From Opitutus sp. (lineage in GTDB: Bacteria > Verrucomicrobiota > Verrucomicrobiae > Opitutales > Opitutaceae): 41,603 nucleotides of DNA. Within the stretch, counting starts at the first letter, position 1, and each line of letters opens with the position of its first letter. This document shows, in pieces, positions 8,112 through 16,958 of this stretch. The notes below the pieces were generated by a model. The model saw only the letters and a list, made by a program, of their open reading frames with translations. It had not been told where the DNA came from and did not search any database. The position numbers and the translations under genes were made by a program. The stretch spans positions 1 to 41,603 of the forward strand of contig SIBR01000034.1 in the NCBI GenBank assembly GCA_009695065.1, read 5' to 3'.

Positions 8112-9979
8112 GCGGAACCTTTCGCGGCCGCCTCGGGCCCGAGCTCGCGGCTGTCCACGAGTTGGAGGCTCGCCACATGCTGGTAGGGCCCGGGCTCGCC
8201 CATGAGCTGCGCGTGGGTGCCGCGCTGCACGATGCGGCCGTCCTCCAGCACGATGATGAAGTCCGCCCGCCGCAGCGTGCTCAGCCGGTGGGCCACGATG
8301 AAGGTCGTCCGCCCCGCCATCGCCCGATCAAGAGCCTCGAAGATTTCGTGCTCCGTCTCGCTGTCAATCGCGGCCGTCGGGTCGTCGAGCAGCAGGATGG
8401 CCGGCTCGAGCAGCACCGCCCGCGCGATCGCGAGCCGCTGACGCTGGCCGCCCGACAGGCTGTTGCCGCTCTCGCCCAGCACCGTGTCGTAGCCCTTCGG
8501 CAGGGCCAGGATGAAATCGTGCGCCGCCGCCATCCGGGCGGCCCGCTCGATCTGGGCCGGCGTGGCCTCGGGGTGGCCGAAGGCGATGTTCGCGGCGACC
8601 GTGTTGGAGAACAAAAAGCTCTCCTGGAAAACCAGGCCGATGTTCCGGCGGAGATCGTCGAGATTCAGCTGGCGCGCATCGAGGCCATCAATGAGCACCC
8701 GCCCCGTCGTGGGATCGAAAAACCGGGGCACGAGGCTCATCAGGGCGCTCTTGCCCGAGCCGGTGGCCCCCAGGATCGCGACACACTGGCCGGCGGGCAC
8801 GGTGAGCGTGATGTCGCGCACCGCCGCTTCCCCGCCGTCGTAGGCGAACGTAACGTTTTCGAAGCGAACCTCGCCCGTGAGGCGCGGCCGGCGAATCGCC
8901 GCGGGCGCGCTGCGCACCTCGATCGGCGCGTCGAGAATCTCAAAGACCCGCCGCGACCCGATGAGCGACTGCTGCACCGAATTGACGATGGTCGCGATGT
9001 TGTTCACCTGCCCGGAAAACTGCTCAAGCAGGCCGGCGAAAACCACGAGGCCCGTGCCGAGGGGCAGGCGTCCCTGCATCACCAGCCAGCCGCCGTAGCC
9101 CAGCAGCACCATCATGTTGATGCGGGTGAGGAAACCGATCGCCGGGGAAAACAGGCTCACCCGCCAGAAGATCACGTGCTGTTGCGCGAGGCAGGCGTGG
9201 TTGGCCGCGTCGAACCGCGCCCCTTGCTCCGCCTCGCGGCCGAACGCTTTCGTCACCGGCATACCCTGGACGCCCTCGACGAACACCTGGATCATCCGCT
9301 CCACCAGCAGCCGGTTTTGCGCGTACTCGGGCTGCGTGCGCCGCGTGTGCCAGGCGGACAGTAGCCAGAGCAACGGGGTGGTGGCGAGACACCCGAGCGT
9401 CAGCGACGGACTCAGGTTGACCATGTAGATCAGATAGACGGTGAGCGAAATCACCATGATCACGCTCTGGATCAGCACTTGATCGACGAACATCCGGACG
9501 CTTTGGACATCGCTCGTGACCCGCGTGATGATCGAGCTGGTGTTGTTGGCGTCGTAAAAACGGAAGCTGAGCCGCTGGAGCTTGTCGTAAACCTCGCTGC
9601 GCAGATCGACCACGAGCCGCTGCTGGACCAGCCGGTTGACCGACACCGCGTAGGCGTAATTCAGGAACGCGCGGCAAAAAGCGAGCAGCAGGATCAACCC
9701 GGCCAGCATCCCCAGGACCTGCCAGTACTCCCAGGCCGTGGGCAGCGTGAGATGGAGCTTGTTCGCATCGAGCGGCGTGCCCTCGACCTTGTGCCGGATA
9801 TAGTCGATGCCCACGCCGGTCAGGCTCAGGCCCCCGATGCCCATCGTCAGCAGGACGAGCTGAATCGCCAACACCTGCAGGCAGTGCAGCCGATAGCGCC
9901 AGGCGAGGCCGAACAGCCGTCGAACCAGAATCCAGTTCAACAGCCCGGCAACCGGCGGCAATGACGGCGGGGCAGACAT
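8108..9979 (-). CDS. ABC exporter half-transporter, subunit with degenerate Walker B
   Basis: A 623-residue exporter subunit: membrane domain (about 20-330) and ATPase domain (about 360-600) with Walker A GATGSGKS, canonical signature LSGGQRQR and Walker B ILLLDDPTAAID, in which Asp replaces the catalytic Glu. It is the first gene of a two-gene operon; its TGA overlaps the ATG of the second subunit. By analogy with heterodimeric exporters such as TM287/288 or BmrCD, this subunit contributes the non-hydrolysing site. The ATG at 9979 is 257 bases from the next gene, so the promoter should lie at 9980-10236. Confidence 0.9.
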   Translation of the reverse strand: MSAPPSLPPVAGLLNWILVRRLFGLAWRYRLHCLQVLAIQLVLLTMGIGGLSLTGVGIDYIRHKVEGTPLDANKLHLTLPTAWEYWQVLGMLAGLILLLAFCRAFLNYAYAVSVNRLVQQRLVVDLRSEVYDKLQRLSFRFYDANNTSSIITRVTSDVQSVRMFVDQVLIQSVIMVISLTVYLIYMVNLSPSLTLGCLATTPLLWLLSAWHTRRTQPEYAQNRLLVERMIQVFVEGVQGMPVTKAFGREAEQGARFDAANHACLAQQHVIFWRVSLFSPAIGFLTRINMMVLLGYGGWLVMQGRLPLGTGLVVFAGLLEQFSGQVNNIATIVNSVQQSLIGSRRVFEILDAPIEVRSAPAAIRRPRLTGEVRFENVTFAYDGGEAAVRDITLTVPAGQCVAILGATGSGKSALMSLVPRFFDPTTGRVLIDGLDARQLNLDDLRRNIGLVFQESFLFSNTVAANIAFGHPEATPAQIERAARMAAAHDFILALPKGYDTVLGESGNSLSGGQRQRLAIARAVLLEPAILLLDDPTAAIDSETEHEIFEALDRAMAGRTTFIVAHRLSTLRRADFIIVLEDGRIVQRGTHAQLMGEPGPYQHVASLQLVDSRELGPEAAAKGSA

Positions 9980-10236
9980 GAAAGGGTCAACCTAAACACC
10001 CCGCCGGCGGGCACACGAAATATATTTTCGGGGAACCGCGGCCGCGGTTCGCCAGGCCGCCCCGCGTGAGGGGGCGGCGCGAACTCTGCGGCCAGCAGTC
10101 GGTCATATCCTGTCCCGCTTCTCCCGAAGCGGGCTACAAAGAGGTGAATCTCATTTCGGGCGGAACGACGCTCGCTTCAACTCTGAGGATCGACCTCTCA
10201 ACTCTCAGATCTCACCGCTCAACTGCATGGAACCCC
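9980..10236. other. intergenic region with a REP-like hairpin and short direct repeats
   Basis: No gene is seen. It holds the hairpin at 10114-10133 and, at about 10190-10222, imperfect copies of a CTCAACTCT unit. The part next to 9980 contains an AT-rich stretch and is the probable promoter region of the ABC exporter operon. Confidence 0.5.
10110..10137. repeat. REP-like palindrome, copy 1
   Basis: CCCGCTTC (10114-10121), loop TCCC, GAAGCGGG (10126-10133). The same stem-loop with a few identical flanking bases recurs on the opposite strand at 13892-13911, 3.8 kb away, again between genes. Confidence 0.7.
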
Positions 10237-10896
10237 TCAGCGCGGCTGCCGGTTCGGGGCACGGCCGCGCTGGTTGTTCGGCTGATTCTGCGCCGGCTGG
10301 CTTTGCGTCTGTGGTGCCGCCTGCGGCACGGCGCCCGGCCCCATTTGCTGCGCCGCCTGCTCCCGGAGGGCGCGCCGCCGCGCCACTTCGGTGGCGACCG
10401 CCTCGAGCCGCCGTTGTTCGTCGGCCGGCGAGGGGTTGACCACCACGGATTGCGTGACGGCCGGCGCCATCCCTCCCGGGCCGGGCACGGGCACCGGCGC
10501 CGGAGGTGGCATCGCCTGGGCGGCGTTGCCCGCGGACACGACCTTCGCTTCCCGCGCGGCGAGGGTGTAGGCCCGGCCTTGATATTCTACGACCAGCGTG
10601 TTGCGCGCTTCGTCATACTGCTTGGCCACCACGTTGAGCACCGAATTGGGCTCGTTGATCTTGATCCATTCCCCCGCCTTCCGCGCCGGATCGTAGACCC
10701 GATATTGCGTTCCCGCGGGGGTATCGATGAATCCGCGATACTCCAGCGGCGCCCCAGCCGTGGGGGCGCCGGCCCCGCTCGTCTGCGGCGGCAGAAACGG
10801 GGAACTGCCCGCCAGTTGCGCCGGCGCACGCCCCGCCATCACCAGCGCGAGGCTGGCGACAGCACAGCGGAAAAGCGACACGGTCGGGGCGGACAT
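10237..10896 (-). CDS. secreted Pro/Gln-rich protein of unknown function
   Basis: A 219-residue protein starting at ATG 10896 (longer forms from upstream starts lack the signal peptide at their N-terminus). Residues 1-27 form a signal peptide ending in APAQLAG. Residues about 50-125 form a compact domain (YRGFIDTPAGTQYRVYDP, GEWIKINEPNSVLNVV, LVVEYQGRAYTL), and the tail is Pro/Ala/Gln-rich and probably disordered, with an ADEQRRLEAVATEVARRR helix in the middle. I do not recognise a named family. It is probably periplasmic or cell-surface. It is followed by the repeat-rich region before the exporter operon and shows no clear functional link to its neighbours. Confidence 0.7.
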   Translation of the reverse strand: MSAPTVSLFRCAVASLALVMAGRAPAQLAGSSPFLPPQTSGAGAPTAGAPLEYRGFIDTPAGTQYRVYDPARKAGEWIKINEPNSVLNVVAKQYDEARNTLVVEYQGRAYTLAAREAKVVSAGNAAQAMPPPAPVPVPGPGGMAPAVTQSVVVNPSPADEQRRLEAVATEVARRRALREQAAQQMGPGAVPQAAPQTQSQPAQNQPNNQRGRAPNRQPR

Positions 10897-10934
10897 GATT
10901 CGGAACGTAACTAATAGGACGCGTCCACCGGGCG

Positions 10935-11145
10935 TCAAGTGACGCGGCGGGTTACGTCTCTCCGAATTAATCGAGCCTCGATCTTCGCCCAACAGGTTGG
11001 CGACGGCTCAATTCGGAAGCCACCGAGCCATGAAACCAATCCTCGCTTCGTGGCTCTTGAATTTATCGCCTGCCTCGCCTTGGTTGCGACCGAATCCCCT
11101 TCGCGGATTTTCCTGCCGCCGATTTCACCGATGGGCACGGATGCC
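10935..11145. repeat. degenerate non-coding repeat block that truncates mgtE
   Basis: Homology to MgtE stops near 11140 and is replaced by sequence that reads on the minus strand like degenerate copies of common intergenic repeat phrases: ATCCGTGCCCATCGGTGAAA near 11145, and a GCCACGAAGCGAGGATTGG-type segment near 11060. A related phrase (ATCCGTGTCACCCGTGTAAT) occurs at 36585-36604. No open frame with coding character is seen here. Confidence 0.45.
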
Positions 11146-11729
11146 GGACCAGCGGCGAAAGCAAAAACCGCCGCACCGTCACATCGCCGATCAGCCGGCC
11201 CGCGGCATCGATGACATAGACGATGTTGAGGGTCTCGCGATCGCAGCCGTGCGCGCGGATGCAGTCGAGGGCCTCTCGGACGGTCCACTCCGGGCGCACC
11301 GCCACGAAGTCGAGCGGTCATCACCCGCCCCACGCTGTGCTCCGGATACCCGAGCAGCGCCTGCGCCACCTGACGCTCGTCCGGCGTGAGCATCGCCAGC
11401 AGCTGCATCGCGACATCGAGCGGCAACTCATTGAGAAACATCGTCCGATCGTCCGGGGGCAGCGCGTTCAGCAGCGCCGCGGCTTGTTCCTGATTGAGCG
11501 CCTTCAGCAGTTTGCGCTGCGCGGCCAGCGGCATGTAGGTGAACACCGCGGCCGCGAGTTCGCGCGAGCAGACACGAAACAGGGCGGCAAGCTCCTCCAC
11601 GGAGAGATCGGCGATCACCGGCGCCAGGTCCGCGGGCAGCCACGGCTCAAGGTACTTCTTGAGCGCAGCGTAGTCCTTCCGCGCGATCAACGCGGCGATT
11701 TCGATTTTGACGCTGGCCCGCTCCATCAT
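11063..11729 (-). pseudogene. mgtE: truncated and frameshifted MgtE magnesium transporter
   Basis: The first about 140 residues from ATG 11729 are an MgtE N domain of helical repeats (LSVEELAALFRVCSRELAAA, LNALPPDDRTMFLNELP, SVGRVMT). After VGRVMT a shift near 11305 moves into the frame that encodes the start of the first CBS domain (LDFVAVRPEWTVREALD, VYVIDAAGRLIGDV). Homology ends near 11140 after RRFLLSPL. The second CBS domain and the whole membrane channel are missing, so the product cannot carry magnesium. Intact MgtE proteins have about 450 residues. The loss of the C-terminus coincides with the repeat block at 10935-11145. Confidence 0.85.
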
Positions 11730-11906
11730 GCGCTGAACTAGGCAGGGCCAGCCCGGCCGGGCAACCTCGGAGACGTTGGGCCCCCTATCAGACGGAACCG
11801 GTTTCTTGCCTTTCCAAATATACCCCGATTGTGCGACACGTCGCGCAATTAGAATGGGTCAAGCCATCGACGGGTTCGCACCACGGACATTCGCGGCAAC
11901 CTCAGC

Positions 11907-12338
11907 CTACTGGGTTCCGCGGTTTCCGCGGACTGAAATTCGCTCGCTGAGCACCAGAACACCGAAGGCCGTCAGGTGCAGAATCACCCCGCCGAAAATC
12001 ACCAGGCCGAGCAGGCCGATCGTCATCGCCAGCAGCACGACCGGAACCGTCGCGCCGTAATCCTGGCTGACGCAGGAGGGATCGAAAATATGCATCGTCG
12101 ACCACCACATCGCGTCCCAAAAACCCTCGCCCATTTTGTGGCCGATGGCGGCGACGTCCTTGTTGTGTTCGTCGTAGAGCCCCAGCGGCAGACCGAGGGT
12201 GCCGAGCAGAATCACACCGAGTGTCAGCACGAAGAGCACCGTGAATTGAGCCGGCACGCCCTTCAGGAAGAAATTATCCAGCCGGTATTACAGACGACTC
12301 CACCGGACTTTCAGGCGTTGGATTAAAAGGGAAGGCAA
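11907..12338 (-). pseudogene. truncated ion channel, CASTOR/POLLUX-like N-terminus
   Basis: The in-frame remnant runs from a possible TTG start at 12338 to TAG 11907. It has a basic leader (QRLKVRWSRL), a TAA at 12288-12290 where CAA or another sense codon would be expected, then YRLDNFFLKG, a transmembrane helix (FTVLFVLTLGVILLGTL), a pore-like segment (GEGFWDAMWWSTMHIFDPSC) and a second helix. This order matches the pore region of CASTOR/POLLUX-related channels, which continue with several hundred residues of nucleotide-binding regulatory domains; these are absent, and the frame ends in GNRGTQ. It carries both a nonsense codon and a C-terminal deletion. It lies next to the mgtE remnant, so this ion-transport pair has decayed together. 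Confidence 0.7.
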
Positions 12339-12433
12339 GGGTCAAACGCTTCCAACCCCAGCACACAGGGCACGCCCAGTTTATTGCATCTTACACCTAC
12401 GTAACTACCCGGCGCCGGACCCGCCCGAGCAGC

Positions 12434-13744
12434 TCAATTTTTGGGCTCCACGAGCTTGCGCGCCACCGGACCGTCGAGCTGCACGGTCTGCGTCGGGAAG
12501 GCGAACGCCAGGCCGCGCGAGGTGACGGCCCGCATGAGGGCGAGGTTGATCCGCTGCCGCACCTTCATGTACCCTTGGAAGTCGGGCGACTTGCACAGGT
12601 AGACGAGCCAGATATCGAGCGAGGAAGGATTGAGGTCACGGAAAAACACCAGCACCGACGTGGGTTCCACGGCTTCCTCGCACAGGATGATCTGCCGGAA
12701 CTCCTCGACGAGCGCCTCCAGCTGGTCCGGCTTCGTATCGTAGGTGAGGGCGATGACCTGTTCGGTCCGCCGCTGGGTAAAGCGCGAAAGATTCACGATC
12801 GCCTCGGACGAGACGGTCTTGTTGGGAATGATCACGAGCGAGCGATCCACGAGCCGAATCTTGGTCGAGCGCAGTCCGATGTCCTCGACCGTGCCGGTGT
12901 TCACGCCGATTTTCACGGTCTCGCCGATTTTGAACGGTTGATCGATCGCCACCACGATCGAGCCAAAGAGGTTCGCAATCGTATCCTGGGCCGCGAGCGC
13001 AAACGCCAGGCCGCCAATGCCGAGGCCGGCGAGGAAGGCCCGCACCTCGAAGCCCAAACTCTGCGCCGTAATCAACACTCCCAGCACCACGAAAACCGTG
13101 ACGAGCGTTTTCTTGATCCACGGCATGAAGGCCGCGACGCCCATCTGCCGCTCACGGGCGATTTCCTCCGCATGGGCGAGGACCGCGTTGAAGGCCCGCA
13201 GCAGGCCCCAGAAAATCACCAGCGAAAAGGCCACCGTGGAACCGTAGCCGATGTAGCGGTCCGTGTTCTCCGAAAGCTTGAGCACTTTCAGGGACGCAAA
13301 TATGCCGGTCACCATCACGAAGGTGGCGACCGGGCCTTCCATCGCCGGAAAGAGTTTGTCGTCGAGCGTGGTCTCGGTCTTCGCCGCGAGTTTCTGGAGC
13401 TGCCCAAAAATAATCCCGGTCACGATCCGCCGCAACAGGAACGCCGCCGCCAGCAGGATGGCACTGATGGCATAGTGGGTCGGGGTATTGCCGCTGCTGC
13501 GCACATTGAAGAGTTCCAGAATCGAATCGACGAGATGCTCGAGGAAGTCCGGCGCCCGGGCGCCGGAATGGGTTGCGCCCGTTACCACGGCGGCCGCGGT
13601 CGTGTTTGCATGTTGGGCTTGGACGTCGGCGGAACTCACGGTCGACGACGGCGAATCGGCCGGCGTCGCCTCCGCCGCCCAAGCGAAAACGGGGCCAAAA
13701 GCCAGTGCGAGCGCCCAACCGAAAAGCAGGAAAAATCGCTTCAT
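12434..13744 (-). CDS. MscS-family mechanosensitive channel
   Basis: A 436-residue inner-membrane protein starting at ATG 13744. It has a signal-like first helix (FFLLFGWALALAFGPVFAWA), a periplasmic Thr/Ser/Ala-rich stretch, four further membrane helices and the MscS pore helix and beta domain (about 230-330: GLGIGGLAFALAAQDTIANL, GSIVVAIDQPFKIGE, GTVEDIGLRSTKIR). It opens under membrane tension to release solutes after osmotic downshock. The Gly/Ala-packed pore helix is intact. It is one of two undamaged members of the local ion group; 178 bases separate it from the TerC stop upstream, with a REP-like hairpin between them. Confidence 0.93.
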   Translation of the reverse strand: MKRFFLLFGWALALAFGPVFAWAAEATPADSPSSTVSSADVQAQHANTTAAAVVTGATHSGARAPDFLEHLVDSILELFNVRSSGNTPTHYAISAILLAAAFLLRRIVTGIIFGQLQKLAAKTETTLDDKLFPAMEGPVATFVMVTGIFASLKVLKLSENTDRYIGYGSTVAFSLVIFWGLLRAFNAVLAHAEEIARERQMGVAAFMPWIKKTLVTVFVVLGVLITAQSLGFEVRAFLAGLGIGGLAFALAAQDTIANLFGSIVVAIDQPFKIGETVKIGVNTGTVEDIGLRSTKIRLVDRSLVIIPNKTVSSEAIVNLSRFTQRRTEQVIALTYDTKPDQLEALVEEFRQIILCEEAVEPTSVLVFFRDLNPSSLDIWLVYLCKSPDFQGYMKVRQRINLALMRAVTSRGLAFAFPTQTVQLDGPVARKLVEPKN

Positions 13745-13884
13745 AAACGCAGAGGACTCAAGGAGCCGCCCCGGTGATGTCAAAATGTTTGCCGCGCGGC
13801 TGCAGCGCGGGGTGCCGTTATTGGCGATCGGCTATTTGGGGTTCCATCCCGCTTCTTCCGCAGATAACAAAAGCCGAGCACTTT

Positions 13885-13915
13885 CCTGTATCCCGCTTCG
13901 GGAGAAGCGGGACCG
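13885..13915. repeat. REP-like palindrome, copy 2
   Basis: CCCGCTTC (13892-13899), loop GGGA, GAAGCGGG (13904-13911). Read on the minus strand it matches the copy at 10110-10137 over the stem-loop and part of the flanks. It lies directly downstream of the TerC-family gene stop. Confidence 0.7.
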
Positions 13916-13922
13916 CCTGACG

Positions 13923-14672
13923 CTACTCGTCCGGCCCCAGGCTCGGTCTCTCCGCCTGGGCCCGCACCCAACGACGTTGCAGCCAGCCGACCAAAACGAC
14001 GATCCCCGCGGCCACCATTCCGACGCTGTGAACAAACCACGTGTCCGGCACCCGGGGCGGCGGAAAGAAAAGACGGTCGGTCAGAATCATCTCACCACCG
14101 ACCTTGCCCAGAATCGCCGCGCCGATCCAGACGATGATCGAATAGCGATCCATCAGCTTGGACAGCAGATTGCTGGTGAAGACGACCAGCGGGATGCTCA
14201 GCCCGAGCCCAAAAATCAGCAGTGCGAAACTGCCCTTCGAGGCGGCCGCGACCGCCAGCACATTGTCGATGCTCATCGTGAGGTCGGCGACAAGGATCAG
14301 CCAGACGGCCGACCAAATCCCGTGTGCGGCTTTGCCGGACCCGTCCTCTTCTTCCGGACCCGTGTTTTCGAGCAGCAGCTTGATCGCGATCCAGAACACC
14401 AGCGCGCCGCCGATGAGCTTAATGTAATTCATCGCGAGCAGCTGGGCGGCAAAAAAAGTCAGGACCACGCGCAAGCCCACCGCCACGCCGGAACCAAGGA
14501 TGATCCCGAGCAGACGCTGCCGCGGCTGCAGCTGCCGCACCGCCAGCGCGATGACCACGGCGTTGTCGCCGGCCAGCACCACGTCGATCAAGACGATGCT
14601 GACGATGGCAAGACCCCACTGCCACGCAGTCTCGGGCGAGGCGGCAGCAACGGCAGCGGCAAGGAATGGCAT
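13923..14672 (-). CDS. TerC/YjbE-family integral membrane protein
   Basis: A 249-residue protein starting at ATG 14672 with about seven membrane helices. The two conserved acidic motifs of the family are present in inverted-repeat halves: LAGDNAVVIALAVRQL (about residue 32) and MSIDNVLAVAA (about residue 128). The family includes YjbE-type proteins and relatives linked to manganese export or to metallation of secreted proteins. The cytoplasmic loop between the halves is acidic (GPEEEDGSG). The motif Asp residues are intact. The metal specificity here is inferred from the family, not visible in the sequence. The neighbouring genes are ion channels on the same strand. Confidence 0.9.
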   Translation of the reverse strand: MPFLAAAVAAASPETAWQWGLAIVSIVLIDVVLAGDNAVVIALAVRQLQPRQRLLGIILGSGVAVGLRVVLTFFAAQLLAMNYIKLIGGALVFWIAIKLLLENTGPEEEDGSGKAAHGIWSAVWLILVADLTMSIDNVLAVAAASKGSFALLIFGLGLSIPLVVFTSNLLSKLMDRYSIIVWIGAAILGKVGGEMILTDRLFFPPPRVPDTWFVHSVGMVAAGIVVLVGWLQRRWVRAQAERPSLGPDE

Positions 14673-14751
14673 CGTCCCAGTGCATTTCGCCCGCCCGCCC
14701 GGCGTCAACGCGATAACCAAGCAAAATGCCGCCGAAGCCGAAATGCGGCCC

Positions 14752-16140
14752 TCAACGGCCCGGCACCGTCACGGCGAAAATCTGGGTGAAGGTCGCGCCC
14801 CCGGCGGAGACATTCCGCATGAATGCGATTTGCGATCCGTCCGGAGAGAAAACGCAAGCCTGCGGCAAGGCCGGGCTCGCCGTCGCCTCGGTCAAAGCCC
14901 TCGTGTTTCCGCCCGCCATTTCCGTCACACAAACCCGACCGGCCATCACGTGGGCAATCGTGCGCCCGTCCGGGCTCCAGGTGAACGCCGACGCGATATC
15001 GGACGGGTTGCGCGTGATTTGCCGAGTCTCCCCACCCTCGGGGGAAACGGTGAAAAGCTGTACAACCCCGCTGTCATCCTTCATTAAGAACGCAATTTGT
15101 GAGCCGTCGGGCGAGGCCCGCAGCCAGTGGCGCGGCATGGTCGCGACTCCGGGAAATTTCCGCCCGGCCATGAAGGTCAACCGCCGCTGCCCCACGCCAG
15201 CCGGCGGCGCCAGCCGGCGCGTCGCCGTGCCCTCCAGGACTCCATCGCCGCGGCGCGTCAGGTCGGCGGGCAAGTCCAGGACAAACACCTCCGCCAACTC
15301 GCGGCCGTCGGCCGCCGTGACGTTCCCGAGAAAGGCCAGCGAGCGCCGACCCTCCAGGCCCATCACCCAGCCTTCTTCGTAGGCCCGGCTGATCTCGTCC
15401 GACCCGGGGCGCGGCCGGTTGACCGTGCGCGTGACGACCACGGAAAAATAGTCGCCATCGTTGTTGCGCGGGTGGGTCCGCGCGACCGTCACGCCGGCGC
15501 GCGACGGGGCGGGGAGCGCTACCGCGACGTTGCGCTGGTTGAGATCGTGCGGGTTTTCCGGAGAGTCCGCCCCCAGCCGCGCGAGCACGTCATCCTCGTA
15601 GGTGTCGCTGACCCACCCGCCATCCGGGGAAAAAACATGGACGTGCGATCCGCCCCGTAGCGCGCCCCGGACGAAAGGCGGAGCGTAGTTCATCGCGTCG
15701 AGCGGCCGGAATTCCTCCGGGTGGCGGGTGTCCACGATCACCCCGCGCCTCCGCGTCGCGCCATAAGTCCAGTCCGGGCCGGGCCGTTCCGGCCCGAGGA
15801 TGAAAATCACCTTGGGCTCGCGCGGGTGATACGTCACGACGCCGCACGCCGCTCCATTTTTAGACTGGTAGAGAATCTGCACCTCCCCCGTCGCCACATT
15901 GACCTGCTCGATGTTCGTTCCGTCGAAAACGGAATCATCCTTGCGCGTGTCGTAGGCGATCCACTTTCCGTCGGGCGAACACACGTTCACGTTGGTCAGC
16001 ACATGCCCATGCGGCGCAAACGTCAGCTGTCGCTCCTGGGCGGAGGCTAGCGAGAGGGCGCCCGCCACGCCAAGGGTCTGAATCACCGCGCCCATCAAAA
16101 CATGGACGCCGCCGGCGGCTGTGCAGGGGTTCCTGGTCAT
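14752..16140 (-). CDS. yidR: YidR-like DUF3748 beta-propeller protein
   Basis: The start ATG at 16140 overlaps the isomerase stop (ATGA), giving 462 residues; a second Met shortly downstream begins a signal-like helix (MGAVIQTLGVAGALSLASA), so export is possible. The rest matches the E. coli YidR/DUF3748 pattern closely: HVLTNVNVCSPDGKWIAYDT, RGVIVDTRHPE, LRGGSHVHVFSPDGGWVS, PGSDEISRAYEEGWV, QRRLTFMAGRKFPGV and SPDGSQIAFLMKDDSG. Several PD40/TolB-type blades are visible (repeated SPDG). The biochemical function of the family is unknown. Coupling to a sugar isomerase and a BNR protein under a TonB receptor suggests a role in uptake or breakdown of a glycan or sugar acid. Confidence 0.9.
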   Translation of the reverse strand: MTRNPCTAAGGVHVLMGAVIQTLGVAGALSLASAQERQLTFAPHGHVLTNVNVCSPDGKWIAYDTRKDDSVFDGTNIEQVNVATGEVQILYQSKNGAACGVVTYHPREPKVIFILGPERPGPDWTYGATRRRGVIVDTRHPEEFRPLDAMNYAPPFVRGALRGGSHVHVFSPDGGWVSDTYEDDVLARLGADSPENPHDLNQRNVAVALPAPSRAGVTVARTHPRNNDGDYFSVVVTRTVNRPRPGSDEISRAYEEGWVMGLEGRRSLAFLGNVTAADGRELAEVFVLDLPADLTRRGDGVLEGTATRRLAPPAGVGQRRLTFMAGRKFPGVATMPRHWLRASPDGSQIAFLMKDDSGVVQLFTVSPEGGETRQITRNPSDIASAFTWSPDGRTIAHVMAGRVCVTEMAGGNTRALTEATASPALPQACVFSPDGSQIAFMRNVSAGGATFTQIFAVTVPGR

Positions 16141-16958
16141 TGCGCCCACCGCCGCCTGGTCTCGTCCCGGACGCGAATCGCATCCTGCCAGACATCGGGA
16201 AAACAGGACAACGCATAGCCCCCGGGAGTCGGCGGACCATTTTCCGGACACGCATAGACGACCTCGTCCGCCCCCGCATTCGACTGAATAAGTGCGAACA
16301 GTTCCTCGACAAAAACAAGGTAGTCGCGGAACTCAGGCGTCAATTGACCGCGCCCATCCGTCGCCGGCACCTGCGCGTGGTGGCCGTTGAACGGCCGCAG
16401 ATGAATTTGGCGCGCGCCGGCGATGACTTCGGGCCGCGCGAGCAGGCGCGGCGCGAAGGGCGGCATGAGGTGCTTCGTCACCGCGAAGTGGGAAAAATCG
16501 AGGCAAAACCTCGCGATCCTTCCCGTGGCGGCGCGAAAAAGATCGGCGATGGCGAACGCCTTCTCCGGCGTTTCGGTCGCCGTGTCGCGGTGCAATTCCA
16601 GATCGATCGCCAGGCCAAGATCCCGCGCCAGGGCTTCCATCGCGATCCAGACGCGGGCGGCCTCCTCCGGCGGCGTATCGTGATCGCAAAGCTGCACGTT
16701 TACCCGGCGCGGCCGCCACGCCACGGCGCGACGCAGCTCGTCCGCGTAGTCGCTGCCGTCGGCGTCGAGATAAAGGATGTAGTCCAGCCCGTGGGCCGCA
16801 CACAACTCGGGCGCCTCGGGCACGAAACGGCCGCCGATCGCGTCGAAGCCCTGGCGTTTCACCTCGGCAAATTTTTCTGCCAGCGACCACTCGCGCCCCG
16901 GCTCGGGATAACCGCACAGGGTCCACAAGCCGGCAAAAAATTTCAGGGCGGGCTTCAA
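16137..16958 (-). CDS. sugar phosphate isomerase/epimerase (AP-endonuclease 2 TIM barrel)
   Basis: A 273-residue TIM-barrel protein starting with TTG 16958, whose bases overlap the TGA of the BNR gene (TTGA). Metal-ligand-type residues appear in the usual order: Glu in LAIDLELHRDTATE, Asp/His in FCLDFSHFAV, His in QIHLRPFNGHHAQ and Glu at CPENGPPTPGGY. The family interconverts ketoses or acts as inosose isomerase or dehydratase, with a divalent metal. The exact substrate is not predictable. The tight four-base overlaps on both sides mean it is translated with the BNR protein and YidR as one unit. Confidence 0.88.
   Translation of the reverse strand: MKPALKFFAGLWTLCGYPEPGREWSLAEKFAEVKRQGFDAIGGRFVPEAPELCAAHGLDYILYLDADGSDYADELRRAVAWRPRRVNVQLCDHDTPPEEAARVWIAMEALARDLGLAIDLELHRDTATETPEKAFAIADLFRAATGRIARFCLDFSHFAVTKHLMPPFAPRLLARPEVIAGARQIHLRPFNGHHAQVPATDGRGQLTPEFRDYLVFVEELFALIQSNAGADEVVYACPENGPPTPGGYALSCFPDVWQDAIRVRDETRRRWAQ

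Noticed and set aside
8027..9364. 445-residue plus-strand frame opposite the ABC exporter
   Set aside because: It is a shadow of two well-supported ABC genes, rich in Arg/His/Pro and without any motif.
11829..11850. palindrome ATTGTGCGA/TCGCGCAAT as an operator
   Set aside because: It is a 9-bp stem with a G-U pair in a gap between two pseudogenes, with no second copy; too weak to assign.
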